Below, in pieces: positions 16,768 to 24,188 of a stretch of DNA of 36,090 nucleotides. This stretch comes from an uncultured Negativicutes bacterium (GTDB lineage: Bacteria > Bacillota > Negativicutes > Acidaminococcales > Acidaminococcaceae). Location: assembly GCA_947074185.1 (NCBI GenBank), contig CAMTOO010000012.1, positions 1 to 36,090 of the forward strand. Reading direction: 5' to 3'. Under the pieces are notes generated by a model. That model was not told the DNA's origin and searched no databases. It saw only the letters and a list, made by a program, of their open reading frames with translations. Each line of letters begins with the position of its first letter. Within the stretch, counting starts at the first letter, position 1. Made by a program: the position numbers and the translations under genes.

Positions 16768-17253
16768 ATGACTGAAGAAAATACAGTAATTGTTATTGAT
16801 GATAAAGATCGTAAAGATGAGGCAGAACTTTTGTGTAAATGGGCTGCTGCTCGCGCAGGAGTTATTGTTGTAACACCTGTTTTGGGTACAGTTGCTTTGA
16901 CTGCTAATGATGTTTACATGGTAATGAAAATCGGCGAAGTGTACGAAGAAAAAATCACCGAAAAAGCAGCAGCAAGTCTAATTGTCGGCATGGGTGCATT
17001 TTTCATTGGTGGTCGCTTAAGCACGCTTGTTCCTTTTGCGCCTTTACAAATTCCGGTTGCGATTGCTACCACTTATGCTTTAGGTCGTGTAGTTACAGAG
17101 TGGATTATTGCAGGCAAACCTAAGGATTTAAGCCCTTTCAAAACAGTTTATGAAGAAGCTGTTGAAGATGCCAAAAAGAATATTGATATATTTAAAAAGG
17201 CTGAAAATAAAGATACTCCACTAGGAGATGAAAGTAAAAAGTTTGAGGACTAG
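16768..17253 (+). CDS. DUF697-like membrane-associated protein
   Basis: The 161-residue protein has a short charged N-terminus and two hydrophobic hairpins (about residues 27-50 and 68-112) with Gly-Ala-rich turns. It ends in a charged helix (KTVYEEAVEDAKKNIDIFKK). The pattern, with VVTPVLGTVALTANDVYMV and TTYALGRVVTEW, resembles the DUF697 domain that often accompanies small GTPases. No GTPase domain is present here. The start ATG 16768 lies nine bases after the DUF190 stop with a GTAGGAG ribosome binding site. Family assignment is by pattern recognition and moderate. Confidence 0.6.
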   Translation: MTEENTVIVIDDKDRKDEAELLCKWAAARAGVIVVTPVLGTVALTANDVYMVMKIGEVYEEKITEKAAASLIVGMGAFFIGGRLSTLVPFAPLQIPVAIATTYALGRVVTEWIIAGKPKDLSPFKTVYEEAVEDAKKNIDIFKKAENKDTPLGDESKKFED

Positions 17254-17330
17254 AGGGTTTTCAATTTTGTCTTTCTAGCTAATTAAATATGTGGTACAAT
17301 AGATATATATATTCTGGAGGATTTTAATTA

Positions 17331-17693
17331 ATGGATTTTGATTTTTTTGTATTTTTGGTATTTATGTCTTTTGTATCTTTTGCAGTAGCATTTTTAGCGT
17401 ACGCAGCTGTTGTTAGAGTTTTTGGTACTGAAGGGGCAGCATCTAGATATTCTCAAATATTCTTTATCCCTTTATGTATTATTGCTTATGATTTTTTTAC
17501 AATTACTGTGGATGCTAAATACAGATATGTAGTAGGAGCTATTCCTATGCTACTAATTGGATTGATTGTTTTATATTATCGTTTTGGTGCTAGTGGTGCA
17601 TATTATGATGCGCCGTCTCCAAGTGATTTTAAGAAACCTGAAAGTAGTAAGTCTAAACGTATTCGCGAAAGTCGTGCAAAGAGAAAAAAATAG
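17331..17693 (+). CDS. Small membrane protein of unknown function
   Basis: The 120-residue protein has three predicted membrane segments (about residues 5-30, 42-58 and 66-84). A hydrophilic, strongly basic C-terminus ends KSKRIRESRAKRKK and is probably cytoplasmic. I do not recognise the family. ATG 17331 follows CTGGAGG, with a TACAAT -10-like box at 17295-17300. Twenty bases after its stop lies the first UspA gene, so it probably leads that operon. Confidence 0.65.
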   Translation: MDFDFFVFLVFMSFVSFAVAFLAYAAVVRVFGTEGAASRYSQIFFIPLCIIAYDFFTITVDAKYRYVVGAIPMLLIGLIVLYYRFGASGAYYDAPSPSDFKKPESSKSKRIRESRAKRKK

Positions 17694-17713
17694 ATTAAAG
17701 GATGGTGCTTGTT

Positions 17714-18151
17714 ATGTTTAAGAAAATAGTTGTTCCTGTAGATGGATCTGAAAGTGCTTGGAGAGCATTACGTCAAGCTATGGAAGTTGGAATGAAATTT
17801 GATAGTGAAATTATTGTTATAACAGTAATTCAACCTTATAATAATGCAGCATTACTTGCTGTTCCTTTGGACAACAATGTTATTAGCCAAAGTAATGCAG
17901 ATTTAGAACACATTGGTCAAGAAGTTTTACGTGCAGCAAAAGATGTTGTTGGTGATTACAAACATAATGTAACTTATACTTTAGAAGTTGGTCACCCTTC
18001 TGAAAGAATTATTGCTGCTGCTAAAGAAACTGGTGCAGATGCTATCGTACTTGGTAGCAGAGGTTTATCAGGTATTGCTGAATTCTTCTTAGGTAGTGTA
18101 AGTTCTAAAATTGCTCAATATTCAAACGTGCCTGTATTGATTTGTAAATAA
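17714..18151 (+). CDS. Universal stress protein (UspA family)
   Basis: The 145-residue cytosolic protein opens FKKIVVPVDGSESAWRAL, with Asp10 expected to contact adenine. It has the ATP-binding motif G-S-R-G, nine residues, then G-S (114-128), intact. It is therefore of the ATP-binding Usp class. I choose ATG 17714, which gives the standard N-terminus; an ATG 12 bases upstream sits on the AAAGGA ribosome binding site. A second usp gene follows 15 bases after the stop. Confidence 0.92.
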   Translation: MFKKIVVPVDGSESAWRALRQAMEVGMKFDSEIIVITVIQPYNNAALLAVPLDNNVISQSNADLEHIGQEVLRAAKDVVGDYKHNVTYTLEVGHPSERIIAAAKETGADAIVLGSRGLSGIAEFFLGSVSSKIAQYSNVPVLICK

Positions 18152-18166
18152 TAAGGACTGAGTGTT

Positions 18167-18601
18167 ATGTTAAAGAAAATTTTAGTACCAATAGATGGAA
18201 CTGAATATTCTTGGAGAGCATTAGAATATGCGTTGGGACTAGCTAAATTATCTGGTGGTGAGTTAGTAGTTTTAACGGTTATTAAAGATGGAGAAAATGC
18301 TGATCGAGACGAAATTGCTTTTGATGAAGAAAGCGATGAAGTTGATGTTATGCAAGTTGGTAACGAAGTTTTATATGCGGCAAAAGCTATTTTGGGTGGA
18401 AACGAAGACGTGCCTAGGTCTTTTATCTTAGAAGAAGGCATGAAACCTGCAAATGTAATTTTGGAGGTTGAAAAGCGTGAGCACTGTGATACTATCGTAC
18501 TTGGTAGTAGAGGGTATAGTAATTTAAAGGCCATTTTTAAAAATAGTGTCAGTAAAATAGTTTACGAAGAAGCAGATGTTCCAGTAATAATAATTAAATA
18601 G
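18167..18601 (+). CDS. Universal stress protein (UspA family) with altered ATP motif
   Basis: The 144-residue paralogue has the N-terminus LKKILVPIDGTEYSWRAL and G-S-R-G at 113-116, but the second glycine of the G-2x-G-9x-G(S/T) motif is Asn126. ATP binding may be weakened or lost. It also carries an acidic stretch (residues 47-60) absent from its neighbour. It lies 15 bases after the first usp gene, in the same transcript, and a strong terminator follows. Tandem pairs of this sort often act as homo- or heterodimers, which is an inference here. Confidence 0.9.
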   Translation: MLKKILVPIDGTEYSWRALEYALGLAKLSGGELVVLTVIKDGENADRDEIAFDEESDEVDVMQVGNEVLYAAKAILGGNEDVPRSFILEEGMKPANVILEVEKREHCDTIVLGSRGYSNLKAIFKNSVSKIVYEEADVPVIIIK

Positions 18602-18613
18602 TAAATTTAAAAT

Positions 18614-18645
18614 AAAAAAAGTCACGCCTAGGCGTGACTTTTTGT
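18614..18645. terminator. Bidirectional terminator between usp and corA
   Basis: The palindrome GTCACGCCTAGGCGTGAC (18621-18638) is flanked by an A-tract before and a T-tract after it. It serves both convergent transcripts. Confidence 0.9.
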
Positions 18646-18656
18646 TTTTGCAATAG

Positions 18657-19607
18657 TTAGAACATTTTACGTTTCCAGAGCCAGTAAGCAGTGATAGCAC
18701 TAATTACTGTTGCTAAACCTACAACGGTGATGAAACCGTGTGGATATTCTGCAAATGGTACTGGTACGTTCATGCCCCATAAGCCTGATACGAAAGTAGG
18801 TATCGCTAAAAGGATGGTTACGGATGCGAGGAATCGCATTACTAAGTTCAAGTTATTGTTGATGATAGAGGCGAATACTTCCATCATGTTGCTTAAGATA
18901 TGAGTATACATTTCTACCATCTCAATTGCTTGTTTGTATTCGATAATAACATCTTCGAGTAAATCTTCATCTTCTTCATATAATTTGATTAAATGTTGAG
19001 ATTGACTTGTAAGACGAAGTCTAAGGAGCTTTTCAGTTACGATGTAGTTACTTCTAAGTGATGTGGAGAAGTAAGTTAAGGATTTTTGAAGATCTAGTAA
19101 GCTGAAAAGATCGGAGTTTTCCATTGATTGACGAAGTTGGCTTTCTAATTCGTCAGTACGTTTGATGATAATACGAATGTATTTTAGGTATAACGCAGCA
19201 GATTTATAGAGGATTTGGAATAGGAAGCGAGTCTTTTTAAAAGTGCTAAAAGTTCTGTGGTTGTAAGCAGAGAAATCTGCGGTTACAGCATTTGCTTCCA
19301 AACAAATAGTTACTATATAGTCTGCAGTTACGATGATGCCTAGAGGCAAGGTGTCGTAAACTTTGTTACTGCGAAGGAAAGGAATATCCACTAATACAAG
19401 CAATTCATCATCTTCTGCATCAATACGGGATTTTTCTTCTTCGTCAAGTGCGGCAGTTAGAAAATCCATATGAATATTTGTTCTGCGGGATATTTCTAAA
19501 AGTTCGTCTTGTGTTGGTGCTACAATATCAATCCAGCAACCTTTTTCGATTTGTTCTAATTCTAATTCATCGATACCAGTATCAGTAGTTTTAAGAATTT
19601 TGTACAT
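18657..19607 (-). CDS. corA: CorA family magnesium/divalent cation transporter
   Basis: The 316-residue protein has a large N-terminal cytosolic domain and two C-terminal membrane helices (about 262-284 and 291-312). Between them lies the signature Gly-Met-Asn in LWGMNVPVP, which forms the pore mouth of CorA pentamers and takes up Mg2+ or other divalent ions. Length is normal for the family. A short basic end (WLWKRKMF) lies in the cytosol. On the minus strand it follows the TSCPD gene by 35 bases and has an AAGGAGGAG ribosome binding site, so the two may be cotranscribed. Confidence 0.92.
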   Translation of the reverse strand: MYKILKTTDTGIDELELEQIEKGCWIDIVAPTQDELLEISRRTNIHMDFLTAALDEEEKSRIDAEDDELLVLVDIPFLRSNKVYDTLPLGIIVTADYIVTICLEANAVTADFSAYNHRTFSTFKKTRFLFQILYKSAALYLKYIRIIIKRTDELESQLRQSMENSDLFSLLDLQKSLTYFSTSLRSNYIVTEKLLRLRLTSQSQHLIKLYEEDEDLLEDVIIEYKQAIEMVEMYTHILSNMMEVFASIINNNLNLVMRFLASVTILLAIPTFVSGLWGMNVPVPFAEYPHGFITVVGLATVISAITAYWLWKRKMF

Positions 19608-19642
19608 TGGAATCTCCTCCTTTCAGTAATATTGCGTAAATT

Positions 19643-19882
19643 TTATAAGTGTTCTTTGATTGCTTTAGAGAGCTGATCAGAACAAGAAGTTGGGCGTACA
19701 CCGCAACGAGTTCCTTCTAAAAGCTCAGCAACTTCTTTAGCGTCTTTTCCTTCGACTAGCTTGCCAATAGCAATTAAATTGCCTGGGCAACCAGTATCGA
19801 ATTTAACATTGTGTAATTTGCCATCTACAATGTCAAAGGTTATGTTTTTGGCACAAGTGCCTGTTGTTTTATATGTATACAT
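19643..19882 (-). CDS. TSCPD domain protein (TIGR03905 family)
   Basis: The 79-residue protein carries the conserved Cys positions of this small family: TGTCAKNI near the start, TGCPGN in the middle, and the closing TRCGVRPTSCSDQL. The four Cys suggest metal binding, but the role of the free-standing family is not established; related domains occur at the C-termini of some ribonucleotide reductases. ATG 19882 follows TTGGAGG on the minus strand. Confidence 0.88.
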   Translation of the reverse strand: MYTYKTTGTCAKNITFDIVDGKLHNVKFDTGCPGNLIAIGKLVEGKDAKEVAELLEGTRCGVRPTSCSDQLSKAIKEHL

Positions 19883-19990
19883 TTTCTACCTCCAAAAGAA
19901 ATTATTTCTAATTCCTAACAGTATAATATTCGACAAAATCTAAAAAAATCCTTGTGGTTAATGCTCGATTCAAAAAAAAAAACTCGATAT

Positions 19991-20018
19991 TTGCAAAAAT
20001 GCTGTATTTTGGTATAAT
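19991..20018 (+). promoter_or_regulatory. Promoter of the symporter-hutP operon
   Basis: TTGCAA (19991-19996), a 16-base spacer and a perfect TATAAT (20013-20018) give a credible sigma-70-type promoter. The transcript would start near 20024, 168 bases before the symporter start codon. Confidence 0.7.
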
Positions 20019-20047
20019 AGAGAGGTAGAAAACGGAAGGAGTGTAGC

Positions 20048-20062
20048 ATGGTAGTATTGTAG
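20048..20062 (+). CDS. Possible four-codon leader peptide (MVVL)
   Basis: ATG GTA GTA TTG TAG follows a good GGAAGGAG ribosome binding site with six-base spacing. It could be a true leader peptide or simply the UAG-triplet array read as codons. There is no independent support for translation. Confidence 0.25.
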   Translation: MVVL

Positions 20063-20083
20063 GAGCACTATGGTAGTGCATTG

Positions 20084-20121
20084 CTATATGATATCTTTAG
20101 GGATTATTATATAGTTTTTTT
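20084..20121 (+). terminator. Attenuator-like terminator in the symporter leader
   Basis: CTATATGATATC (20084-20095) pairs with GATTATTATATAG (20102-20114), with one G-T pair and one bulged T, and is followed by seven T, one A and five T. The stem is AU-rich but long and has an excellent T-tail. It lies about 70 bases before the symporter start, so readthrough must be regulated or partial. Confidence 0.7.
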
Positions 20122-20191
20122 ATTTTTAGCTGGGTAAAACTCACGAGAAATTTATGTAAAATTATTAAATGTAGAAAGGTAGTGTGGTTAA

Positions 20192-21601
20192 GTGTCTATT
20201 CAATTGTTTATTGTAAGTGCATATATTGTGCTATTATTTGGTATTAGTTTTTGGGTAAAATCCCGAGCGGATAAGGGGTCTACCGAGTATTTATTTGCAG
20301 GTCGTAAATTAGGCGCTGGTCTTATTGCTGTAAATATTACAGGACTTGCGGTTGGTGCTGCATCTACTGTTGGTGTTGCGGAAAATGCTTTTAGAGTTGG
20401 TATGGCTGCTGGTTGGTATAATGCAGCTTGGGCAGCAGGCGCTATTATTATGGGGCTTGTAGCCGCTGGTAAACTTCGTGCGATGAAGATTTCCACTATT
20501 CCTGAGTTTTTTGAAAAATATTATGACACTAAAGGTCGTGTTGTAAGTGCTATTGGTCTTGTTATTATTATGTCTGTTATTACTGCACTTCAATATTTGG
20601 CTGGTGGTGCTATTTTAGCTGCTTTGCTTCCTGATATCTTTACTTTTAAAATGGGTATGATGGTTAGTGCGGTAGTATTTATTGGTATTACTTTGATCGG
20701 TGGTCTTTGGTCTTCTGGTCTTTCTAATATGCTTAGCGTAGTATTAATTTATTTAGGTGTTTTATATTCTTGCATCACCGCTGTTGGTAATGCAGGTGGA
20801 CTAAATGAAATTGCGGCTAAGCTTCCTACTAATATGGACTGGCTTGATCCACTAGCAGGTATTCCTATGGCAGTTATTATTGGCTGGTTTATCGTAATGA
20901 TTACCCAAGCTATTACTGCTCAAGGTCCTGTGCAAATTGCGTGTGGTGCGCGTGATGCTGCTACTGCTCGTAAAGGTTTTATCATGGGTGGATTTTTAAT
21001 TTTCCCAATAGGTTTCCTTTGTGCAATGCTTGGTATTGTTGCAAAAGTAAGTTTCCCAGAAATTACTGCTACAATGGCTTTGCCAAAAGTTATCATGAGT
21101 CTTAATCCTGTTGCTTCAGGTATTACGCTTGCGGCAATGTGGGCAGCAGATGTATCTACTGCTTGTACTATTTTATTAGGTGCGGGAACCTTGTTCTCTC
21201 AAGATATTTACAAACGTTTTATTAATCCTAGTATTTCTGACGAAAAATTTGTTACTGTAAATCGTATTACTGTTTTCTGTGTTGGTCTTATTACACTTTG
21301 GTTTGCATTTAATGCTGCTGGTATTTTGCGCACTATGATCGCTGGTCTTAGTATGACTACTGCGCTTACTTGTGTATTCTTATTTACAGTATTTGCACCA
21401 AGTCTATGTCGTCGTAGCAGTGCTTTTTATACTACAGTTGTAGGTCTTATTGGTATCGTAGTATGGGAATTTGTGCCAGCTCTACATGTTTTAAAACACG
21501 TAATCTATTTTGAATGGATTATCTGTGTGGCAACTTTCCTTCTAGTTTCTGTTATTGATAAAACTCCTATTAAGGTACCTGAATTGGTAGAAGAGGATTA
21601 A
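20192..21601 (+). CDS. Sodium:solute symporter (SSS family)
   Basis: The 469-residue inner-membrane protein has 12-13 hydrophobic segments. The SSS features include an N-terminal helix followed by STEYLFAGRKLGAGLIAVN, the GAASTVGVAENAF region and ISTIPEFFEKYYDTKGR between helices. The core ends near LFSQDIYKRFI. It couples uptake of a small organic solute to Na+. The start is GTG 20192, preceded by GAAAGG. The HutP-family gene starts one base after its stop, so both are in one operon behind the UAG-rich leader. The substrate is unknown. Proximity to serine dehydratase and HutP suggests an amino acid (serine or histidine), which is inference only. Confidence 0.85.
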   Translation: MSIQLFIVSAYIVLLFGISFWVKSRADKGSTEYLFAGRKLGAGLIAVNITGLAVGAASTVGVAENAFRVGMAAGWYNAAWAAGAIIMGLVAAGKLRAMKISTIPEFFEKYYDTKGRVVSAIGLVIIMSVITALQYLAGGAILAALLPDIFTFKMGMMVSAVVFIGITLIGGLWSSGLSNMLSVVLIYLGVLYSCITAVGNAGGLNEIAAKLPTNMDWLDPLAGIPMAVIIGWFIVMITQAITAQGPVQIACGARDAATARKGFIMGGFLIFPIGFLCAMLGIVAKVSFPEITATMALPKVIMSLNPVASGITLAAMWAADVSTACTILLGAGTLFSQDIYKRFINPSISDEKFVTVNRITVFCVGLITLWFAFNAAGILRTMIAGLSMTTALTCVFLFTVFAPSLCRRSSAFYTTVVGLIGIVVWEFVPALHVLKHVIYFEWIICVATFLLVSVIDKTPIKVPELVEED

Positions 21602-21602
21602 T

Positions 21603-22028
21603 ATGGAAGAAAAAACTAGTATTGAAATTGGTAGATCTGCTTTGAAAATAGCTCTTACTGCTAACAGAGAAGAAGAACAACGCGTTAAAGAGGTGCTTGC
21701 TAAGGAAGGAATAAAGTCTACAGCAGTAGATTTTGGCGGGGAGTTTGTAACTTCTATTGTGAAAATTGTTGAACGTGCTGTTGTTGCAGCACAACGCCAA
21801 GGTCTTGTTTCAGAAAGTCATGTTGGAGCAGGTGCTGTTGCAGGTGCTGCCCATGCTGCTTTAGAACAAGTAAAAGGCAAAGCTACAGGGTTTAATGTAG
21901 GCGGTAAAATAGGTATCGCTCGCTATGGTGAACATCTTTGTGTAGCTATTTATATGGGTGTAGGCGTACTTAATTTGAACGAATTAGGTGTTGGCTTAGC
22001 TCATCGCTCTCTAGATACAACAGAATAA
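21603..22028 (+). CDS. hutP: HutP-family RNA-binding antiterminator
   Basis: The 141-residue protein matches the HutP family. RSALKIAL opens the domain and ESHVGAGAVAGAAHAAL contains the conserved Glu71-Ser-His73. GGKIGIARYGEHLCVAIYMGVG and the closing VGLAHRSL supply His111 and His134. In Bacillus HutP, histidines at the positions of His73 and His134 bind the divalent metal that, with L-histidine, enables binding to UAG-rich mRNA; the Bacillus His77 is Ala here. ATG 21603 begins one base after the symporter stop. No histidine-utilisation genes are visible, so this is a HutP-family regulator of a different operon, possibly its own. Confidence 0.88.
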   Translation: MEEKTSIEIGRSALKIALTANREEEQRVKEVLAKEGIKSTAVDFGGEFVTSIVKIVERAVVAAQRQGLVSESHVGAGAVAGAAHAALEQVKGKATGFNVGGKIGIARYGEHLCVAIYMGVGVLNLNELGVGLAHRSLDTTE

Positions 22029-22032
22029 TTAG

Positions 22033-22061
22033 TTGTTTCTATAGGGTTTTTAAGGTATAAT
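22033..22061 (+). promoter_or_regulatory. Promoter-like element directly before a terminator
   Basis: TTGTTT (22033-22038), a 17-base spacer and a perfect TATAAT (22056-22061) lie immediately ahead of the hairpin at 22071. Transcription from here would make an RNA of roughly 50 bases, or the match is chance in AT-rich DNA. Confidence 0.4.
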
Positions 22062-22070
22062 AAAAATATA

Positions 22071-22118
22071 AATACTCGTACATAGGCGTGCGTAAGCATG
22101 GTGTACGAGTATTTTTTT
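22071..22118 (+). terminator. Terminator after hutP
   Basis: AATACTCGTACA (22071-22082) pairs perfectly with TGTACGAGTATT (22102-22113). The loop contains a further small stem CGTGC/GCATG closed by GTAA, and seven T in total follow the AGTA. Confidence 0.92.
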
Positions 22119-22198
22119 ATAACTATATAAAAAGTTTGCTGATTTATGGTAGAATAAAAGATACATAATAATGATAATTTTTAGAAAGGATACCATTT

Positions 22199-22864
22199 AT
22201 GAATTTAATTGATGTTATTGGACCGATAATGATTGGACCTTCAAGTTCTCATACTGCTGGTGCGGTGCGCTTAGGGCTTCTAGCTACAGCGATTTTGGGC
22301 GAAACTCCTAAGAAAGCACAAATTTTCTTGCATGGTTCTTTTGCTGAAACATATAAAGGACATGGTACGGATATGGCGCTGCTTGCCGGTCTTATGGGCT
22401 GGCTTACAGATGATGTGCGTATTCCTAATGCTCCTGAAATTGCAGCAGAAACAGGTATGGAATTTTCTTTTGAACCTATTGATTTAGGTGAAATGACTCA
22501 TCCTAATACAGTTTATTTTAAAATTGAAGCAGCAGATGGTAAGAAATGTGAGATAATAGGTTCTTCTATTGGTGGAGGGCAAGTACAAATTACACAAATA
22601 GATGGTTTCCCTGTAGAGATTACAGGGCGTTTGCCTGCTCTTTTAGTACCTCATAAAGATGTACCTGGGGTTATTGCCTTAGTAAGTAGCAAATTAGCTG
22701 CTGCAGGGATAAATATTGCGTCTATGCGAGTGTTTAGAACCGATAAAGGTGGTACTGCGTTTATGGTTATTGAATGCGATCAAAACATTCAAGGAGTTTT
22801 GCTTAACGAAATAGAGGCTTTGGAACCTGTAATAACAGTTAAATTTATTGCTAGTGTTTTGTAA
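22199..22864 (+). CDS. sdaAB: L-serine dehydratase, iron-sulfur-dependent, beta subunit
   Basis: The 221-residue subunit opens IDVIGPIMIGPSSSHTAGAVRLG, the characteristic beta-subunit sequence. It has a GxGTDxALLAG block (HGTDMALLAGLMGW) and ends in an ACT domain (about 147-221, with VPGVIALVSSKLAAAGINIASM). With the alpha subunit it converts L-serine to pyruvate and ammonia using an oxygen-sensitive [4Fe-4S] cluster. ATG 22199 follows AGAAAGGAT. The alpha-subunit gene starts 27 bases after its stop. The ACT domain suggests amino-acid-responsive control. Confidence 0.95.
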   Translation: MNLIDVIGPIMIGPSSSHTAGAVRLGLLATAILGETPKKAQIFLHGSFAETYKGHGTDMALLAGLMGWLTDDVRIPNAPEIAAETGMEFSFEPIDLGEMTHPNTVYFKIEAADGKKCEIIGSSIGGGQVQITQIDGFPVEITGRLPALLVPHKDVPGVIALVSSKLAAAGINIASMRVFRTDKGGTAFMVIECDQNIQGVLLNEIEALEPVITVKFIASVL

Positions 22865-22891
22865 CCAATACTTATAAATTATGAGGTAGCT

Positions 22892-23764
22892 ATGAAAAAA
22901 GAGAAATTATCTTTAGAAAAGTGGATAAAAGATGCAGATGCTCGAAATATTACTTTGGCAGAGTTCTGTTTAGAAGAAAGTGCTAAAGAGCTTAATACTG
23001 CTAATATTGCTGTAATGGCTAAGATGAAGGAAGTGTTAGAAGTTATGCACGCTTCCATTGAGACAGGCTTAAGTGGTGTTAAATCACATAGTGGTCTTAC
23101 TGGTGGCGATTCTAAAATCTTAGCTGAATATAAAGGAAACGCATTACTTGGTAAAATTTGCTATGATGCAATGACTTATGCTATTGCTGTAGGTGAGGCA
23201 AATGCTTCTATGGGTAGAATTGTTGCAGCTCCTACTGCTGGCGCAAGTGGTGTATTGCCAGGGGTTTTATTTGCCCTAAAAAAGCATCATGAATTTAGTG
23301 ATATAGATTTAGAAAGTGGACTTGTGGTTGCGGGCTCTATTGGTAAAGTTATTGGTAACAGAGCTTCTTTAGCTGGTGCTACTGGTGGTTGCCAAGCAGA
23401 GTGTGGTAGTGCTGCGGCAATGGCAGCAGGTGCTGTTGTAAGTATGATGGGTGGCACAAATAAACAAGTCGGCACAGCTGTTGCTATTGTTTTTAAAAAT
23501 ATTTTAGGTTTGGTGTGTGATCCAGTTGCTGGACTTGTAGAAGTGCCTTGTATTAAACGTAATGGCTCTTGTGCAGTACAAGCGTTAGTTGCAGCGCAAA
23601 TGGCTCTTGCTGGGGTGGAAAGTTTTATCCCTGCAGATGAGGCTATTGATGCAATGAAACGAGTTGGAGATCAATTGCCTTGTGCTTTACGCGAAACTGC
23701 AGGTGGAGGCATGGCAACTTCGCCTACAGCACTTGAATGGGCGGAAAAATATTTTGGTAAATAA
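22892..23764 (+). CDS. sdaAA: L-serine dehydratase, iron-sulfur-dependent, alpha subunit
   Basis: The 290-residue catalytic subunit contains RIVAAPTAGASGVLPG, the Gly/Cys-rich GGCQAECGSAAAMAAGA, and VCDPVAGLVEVPCIKRN, which supply the conserved Cys ligands of the [4Fe-4S] cluster. Length is standard for the two-subunit form found in Firmicutes. It follows sdaAB by 27 bases with a TGAGGTAG ribosome binding site. The pyruvate produced can feed the pyruvate:ferredoxin oxidoreductase encoded further downstream. Confidence 0.95.
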   Translation: MKKEKLSLEKWIKDADARNITLAEFCLEESAKELNTANIAVMAKMKEVLEVMHASIETGLSGVKSHSGLTGGDSKILAEYKGNALLGKICYDAMTYAIAVGEANASMGRIVAAPTAGASGVLPGVLFALKKHHEFSDIDLESGLVVAGSIGKVIGNRASLAGATGGCQAECGSAAAMAAGAVVSMMGGTNKQVGTAVAIVFKNILGLVCDPVAGLVEVPCIKRNGSCAVQALVAAQMALAGVESFIPADEAIDAMKRVGDQLPCALRETAGGGMATSPTALEWAEKYFGK

Positions 23765-23789
23765 TATTTTAAAATGATTTATGGGCTTT

Positions 23790-23826
23790 AAAAATTTGGC
23801 TTCTACGGAGGCCTAAATTTTTTATT
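23790..23826 (+). terminator. Terminator after sdaAA
   Basis: An AAATTTGGCTTC / GAGGCCTAAATTT hairpin with one bulged T and a TACG loop is followed by a T-tract. Its tail abuts the -35 of the tRNA promoter. Confidence 0.8.
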
Positions 23827-23854
23827 GACACTTAGTATTACCTTGTGCTATAAT
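23825..23854 (+). promoter_or_regulatory. Strong promoter of the tRNA cluster
   Basis: Consensus TTGACA (23825-23830), an 18-base spacer and TGCTATAAT with consensus TATAAT at 23849-23854 form an extended -10 promoter. This is the best promoter in the window and it fits a stable-RNA operon. Confidence 0.9.
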
Positions 23855-23891
23855 TACTTTCGTTGACAAGCTAAATTAGTTTAGTCCATAT

Positions 23892-23968
23892 GGTGGCTAT
23901 GGTGAAGTGGTTAACACGGCGGGTTGTGGTCCCGTTATGCGTGGGTTCGATCCCCACTAGTCACCCCA
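23892..23968 (+). tRNA. tRNA-His (GTG)
   Basis: The acceptor stem GTGGCTA/TAGTCAC has the extra G at 23892 opposite C73 that marks tRNA-His. The anticodon GTG is at 23926-23928 in the loop TTGTGGT. The T-arm contains GTTCGATCC and CCA is encoded. Confidence 0.97.
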
Positions 23969-24000
23969 TAAAAAATGCCACAAAAGACCAATTTTATTAT

Positions 24001-24076
24001 TGGGGCGTCGCCAAGTTGGTAAGGCACGGGACTTTGACTCCCGCATGCGTTGGTTCGAGTCCAGCCGCCCCAGCCA
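24001..24076 (+). tRNA. tRNA-Gln (TTG)
   Basis: The acceptor stem TGGGGCG pairs with CGCCCCA. The anticodon stem CGGGA/TCCCG encloses CTTTGAC with anticodon TTG. The T-loop is GTTCGAGTC, followed by G73 and an encoded CCA. Confidence 0.97.
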
Positions 24077-24079
24077 AGT

Positions 24080-24155
24080 GATCCATTAGCTCAGTTGGTA
24101 GAGCACCTGACTTTTAATCAGGGTGTCCCGCGTTCGAGTCGCGGATGGATCACCA
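24080..24155 (+). tRNA. tRNA-Lys (TTT)
   Basis: The acceptor stem GATCCAT pairs with ATGGATC. The D-arm AGCTCAGTTGGTAGAGC is canonical. The anticodon loop CTTTTAA carries TTT between CCTGA and TCAGG. The T-loop GTTCGAGTC is present and CCA is encoded. Confidence 0.97.
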
Positions 24156-24188
24156 TTTTTTTTACAATTTTATAGCTTTTTTTTACAT

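Larger units (their letters stand above)
20024..20127 (+). promoter_or_regulatory. Leader with UAG triplets, candidate HutP-type RNA target
   Basis: TAG occurs at 20026, 20044, 20052, 20060, 20074, 20098, 20112 and 20127. The three at 20044-20062 are spaced exactly eight bases apart. HutP of Bacillus binds clusters of NAG, preferably UAG, triplets and prevents terminator formation. A HutP-family gene lies in the same operon and a terminator-like hairpin closes this leader. The spacer here is five bases, whereas I recall four for the Bacillus site, so the match is suggestive only. A 6-bp hairpin GCACTA/TAGTGC (20065-20079) presents the next triplet. Confidence 0.5.
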
